64,000 nt of DNA from CAYRTD01 sp964528675 (GTDB lineage: Bacteria; Bacteroidota; Bacteroidia; Bacteroidales; GCA-2748055), in contig CAZGTU010000001.1 of assembly GCA_964528675.1 (NCBI GenBank), positions 62,001-126,000 of the forward strand, given 5' to 3'. The translations under genes and the position numbers were made by a program. The first letter of the stretch is position 1. Each line of letters starts with the position of its first letter. The notes below the pieces were generated by a model that worked only from the letters and a program-made list of their open reading frames with translations, did no database searches and was not told the origin of the DNA. Shown here piece after piece: positions 61,723-64,000 of the stretch.

Positions 61723-62895
61723 GTGAAAGAATCTGATAAACTTGAATATTCACAACCAGTCTCAAATATTCTTCCATTATATAATTCAACTTCAAAACTT
61801 ATCGTAAGATCAAAGGGTTGTTATTTATATGATGAGGAAGGAAATAAATACATCGATTTCGAATCAGGAGTCTGGTGTACTAATCTCGGTCACAGCCAAG
61901 ACAATATAATCAGGCTCATCGATAAGCAAAGCAGGGAATGTATTCACCATGGATATAGCTTCCGGAACAACCAATCAGAAGAACTTTCAAATGAACTATT
62001 AAAACTGACCGGATTAAAAAATGGAGCAAGCGTTTTTTTAAGCTCCGGCTCCGAAGCGGTAAATCTTTCAATTACCCTTTCAAGATCGATAACCGGCAGA
62101 AAAAAGATCCTGAGGATAGATAATTCCTATTTGAGCGCTTTTGGCTTCGGACAGGTATCTGATGAAAATGAGGATCTTGTGAATATTAAATTCAATGATC
62201 AGACATCTTTAAAAGATATCAATTTCAGGGAAATATCAGCATTGGTAGTAGAAACAGGCTGTGCTTCTTATGGTATAGTTAAGTTTCCTGATCCTGATTT
62301 TATAAAGTCCTTAATTAAAAAATCCAAAGAAAATGATTGCCTTATCATAGCCGAAGAGGTTACAACCGGTATGGGAAGAACAGGCAAATGGTTTGGATTT
62401 CAGCATTATGATTTTATACCCGATATGGTCGTAACAGGCAAAGCGCTGGGGAACGGATATCCGGTTAGCGCCGTTACGACAAATTCAGATGTCGTGAAAA
62501 GCTTAAATAAAGAACCATTCAGATATGCTCAATCGCATCAGAATGACCCCCTGGGTTGTGCTATTGGCCTGGAGGTGATCAGAACAATTAACCAGGAAAA
62601 TCTTATTGAGAAGAGTCAAAAGACAGGAGAATATTTCAAAAAACAGCTTGAAAAACTACATAATAGATTCCCTGACAAAATAAAAGAAACCAGGGCCCGG
62701 GGAATGATGCTGGCAATTGAGTTTAATAATAGTATTAATGGAGAAATTATCAATAATAAGCTTTTTGAAAGCGGGTATATTACCGGTTTTAAATTTAATA
62801 CGCTGAGGTTTTTACCGCCATTGACCATTGAGGAAGGTGATATCGATGGATTGGTTGGGAGATTGGAGGGAGTGATTGGGGAGGTTGGGGGGTAG
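61723..62895 (+). CDS. Class III PLP-dependent aminotransferase
   Basis: The 390-residue protein appears to start at GTG 61723. No ATG precedes the conserved N-terminus (YLYDEEGNKYIDFESGVWCT). Family motifs are SVFLSSGSEAVNLSITLSRS for the phosphate-binding region, CLIIAEEVTTGMGRTGKWFG with the PLP-ring Glu, and MVVTGKALGNGYPVSAVTTN with the PLP Lys near residue 240. The family includes ornithine, acetylornithine, GABA and amino-sugar transaminases; the substrate cannot be chosen. The last residues (GRLEGVIGEVGG) are encoded in a G-rich run that continues past the stop as a TTTGGAA repeat. Confidence 0.85.
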   Translation: MKESDKLEYSQPVSNILPLYNSTSKLIVRSKGCYLYDEEGNKYIDFESGVWCTNLGHSQDNIIRLIDKQSRECIHHGYSFRNNQSEELSNELLKLTGLKNGASVFLSSGSEAVNLSITLSRSITGRKKILRIDNSYLSAFGFGQVSDENEDLVNIKFNDQTSLKDINFREISALVVETGCASYGIVKFPDPDFIKSLIKKSKENDCLIIAEEVTTGMGRTGKWFGFQHYDFIPDMVVTGKALGNGYPVSAVTTNSDVVKSLNKEPFRYAQSHQNDPLGCAIGLEVIRTINQENLIEKSQKTGEYFKKQLEKLHNRFPDKIKETRARGMMLAIEFNNSINGEIINNKLFESGYITGFKFNTLRFLPPLTIEEGDIDGLVGRLEGVIGEVGG

Positions 62896-62945
62896 AGAGT
62901 TTGGAATTTGGAATTTGGAATTTGGAGTTGGGGATTGGGATTCTT
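62845..62945 (+). repeat. G-rich run with TTTGGAA tandem repeat
   Basis: The end of the aminotransferase gene is a run of GG/GGG tracts, followed at 62900-62927 by three TTTGGAA units and one TTTGGAG, then TTGGGGATTGGG. Seven-base tandem units spaced like this can expand or contract by slippage. The G tracts could form a quadruplex on the plus strand. Confidence 0.7.
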
Positions 62946-63075
62946 GAGAAAATTGTTATATGATAGTCCGCCAAAAGCATGTGCAGCGAAAACTGTTTTA
63001 AAATGTCTCATTTTTCCAATTCCGTAAAAATGCTGTCCTTTATTTTTGTCCGGTACAATTCTAAAAAATAGAACC

Positions 63076-64000
63076 ATGGAAAAAATAACAGAAACAGCAA
63101 AAAAACATCTCTCCTACCTCTGTGAGAAAATTGACAATCGTTGCGTGGGAAGCAAAGGAAACCTGGAAGCAACAGAATACTTTAAAAATATTCTTGAAAA
63201 AAATGACTGGGAGATCGAAGAACAGGAATTTGAAGCTTTTGACTGGGACAGTGATGAAGCTTACATCGAAACAGATGACGAAAAGCTTAGGGTAAATTCG
63301 AGTCCTTACAGCGAAGCTTGCGATCTCGAAGCTGATACGGAAATTGTTTCTACTGTTGAAGAACTGGAACAGGTAAAAGCCAATGGAAAGATCCTGATCC
63401 TGAAGGGTGATCTCACGCGCGAACAACTGATGCCAAAGAATTTTGTCTTCTACAATCCCGATCATCATAAAAGAATAATCTCCTTGCTTGAGCAGAGCGG
63501 TAGTAAAGGACTGATATTCATCGTGGATAAGTCCGGATTTTATGAAGGTGGTGAATATCCTTATCCCATAATTGAAGATGGGGATTTCAAAATTCCTTCT
63601 GTATATATTTCAGAAGAAGAAGGAGAAGAACTGTTGAAAAAAAACACAGGAAGACTCAGGCTGGTATCAAGAACTCTTAAATCTCCATCGAAAGGCTACA
63701 ATATAATTGGACGAAAAGGGAAAGACAGCTCCAAAAAAATTACCATTACCGCACATATTGATGCTAAGAAAGGTTCGCCCGGAGCCATCGATAATGCTAC
63801 GGGAGTAGTTACTATGCTCTTGATATCTGACTTACTCAAAAAATATGATAGAAATACCCAGGTTGAGCTGATTGCCTTCAATGGTGAAGACTACTATTCA
63901 GTCCCGGGCCAGATGAAATACATCGGGAATAAGCAAGGCGATTTCAAAGATATAGCCCTCAATATTAATATTGACGGCGTAGGACTAAACAAGGGCAAAA
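63076..64000 (+). CDS. M28-family metallopeptidase with PA-like insert (partial)
   Basis: The ATG at 63076 begins MEKITETAKKHLSYLCEKID and the frame stays open to the window end, so the C-terminus is missing. No signal peptide is seen. A protease-associated-like region spans about residues 75-190 (GKILILKGDLTREQLMPKNF, KGLIFIVDKSGFYEGGEYPY). The M28 catalytic core follows: ITITAHIDAKKGSPGAIDNA with the first metal-binding His and Asp, then AFNGEDYYSVPGQMKYIGNK with the catalytic/metal acidic residue and INIDGVG. The enzyme is probably an aminopeptidase. It appears unrelated to the polysaccharide genes. Confidence 0.85.
   Translation, partial: MEKITETAKKHLSYLCEKIDNRCVGSKGNLEATEYFKNILEKNDWEIEEQEFEAFDWDSDEAYIETDDEKLRVNSSPYSEACDLEADTEIVSTVEELEQVKANGKILILKGDLTREQLMPKNFVFYNPDHHKRIISLLEQSGSKGLIFIVDKSGFYEGGEYPYPIIEDGDFKIPSVYISEEEGEELLKKNTGRLRLVSRTLKSPSKGYNIIGRKGKDSSKKITITAHIDAKKGSPGAIDNATGVVTMLLISDLLKKYDRNTQVELIAFNGEDYYSVPGQMKYIGNKQGDFKDIALNINIDGVGLNKGK

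Noticed and set aside
62616..63077. 153-codon minus-strand frame over the aminotransferase 3' end
   Set aside because: It translates the repeat into low-complexity Pro/Asn/Ser text and is antisense to a solid gene.
1..64000. CRISPR arrays, tRNA or rRNA genes, complete insertion sequences, attachment sites
   Set aside because: No regularly spaced repeats, clover-leaf sequences or transposase genes were seen. The rearrangements are visible only as gene relics.

Overview
The window is from a member of the Bacteroidota, probably a marine or sediment polysaccharide degrader. The evidence is three SusC/SusD pairs, a FecI-type ECF sigma factor and a FecR anti-sigma factor, many lipoproteins with a signal peptide ending in Cys, type IX secretion (T9SS) C-terminal domains on two large proteins, AT-rich intergenic DNA and A-rich translation starts. 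No rRNA, tRNA, CRISPR array or complete insertion sequence was seen.

Layout. (1) 1-3.1 kb: a sugar permease of the GRP/DMT type, an ECF sigma factor, then a graveyard of three decayed enzyme genes (GH140/DUF4038-like, Gfo/Idh/MocA-like and possibly apionate-lactonase-like). (2) 3.1-11.7 kb, minus strand: a five-gene operon of sulfatase, beta-helix protein, GH105 unsaturated-uronyl hydrolase, GH140-like lipoprotein and sulfatase. (3) 12.0-17.9 kb: a mosaic of intact and broken duplicates (sulfatases, LamG protein, GH140-like enzyme, beta-helix N-termini, DUF4861 protein, a Na+/solute symporter scrap). (4) 17.9-23.9 kb, minus strand: fecR-susC-susD, the SusC carrying an STN signalling domain. 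(5) 24.3-27.2 kb, plus strand: a DUF1593 protein and a sulfatase, followed by a GH3 relic. (6) 27.6-39.3 kb, minus strand: an eight-gene run of sugar/H+ symporter, fucose/arabinose-isomerase-like protein, class II aldolase, FGGY kinase, GH27, a dockerin-bearing T9SS beta-helix protein, a second GH27 and a second DUF1593 protein. (7) 39.5-59.1 kb, minus strand: two further SusC/SusD pairs interleaved with three fasciclin-domain lipoproteins, and a 1308-residue T9SS protein with lamin-tail-like and repeated modules. (8) 59.5-64 kb: a GMC oxidoreductase/cytochrome c relic, a GntR-LacI hybrid regulator, a truncated lipoprotein, a class III aminotransferase and the start of an M28 peptidase.

The enzymes fit a sulfated, uronic-acid-containing polysaccharide. 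The beta-helix proteins could act as lyases or hydrolases, GH105 would remove 4,5-unsaturated uronate ends, S1 sulfatases would remove sulfate, GH27 and GH140-like enzymes would trim side chains, SusC/D would import oligomers, and the isomerase/kinase/aldolase set would channel a released deoxy- or pentose-type sugar into glycolysis. The exact glycan cannot be fixed from sequence.

The most striking signal is a bipartite promoter-like element, TTGTCACTC-N15-TTTACTWA, found seven times with an invariant 15-base spacer. It precedes fecR-susCD, the sulfatase/GH105 operon, the GH140-like gene, the beta-helix relic/DUF4861 pair, two decayed sulfatases and the 1308-residue protein 35 kb away. It looks like the regulon signature of one ECF sigma factor, plausibly the orphan FecI-type gene at 1135-1674. 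The second signal is extensive gene decay: about ten recognisable relics lie between intact PUL genes.
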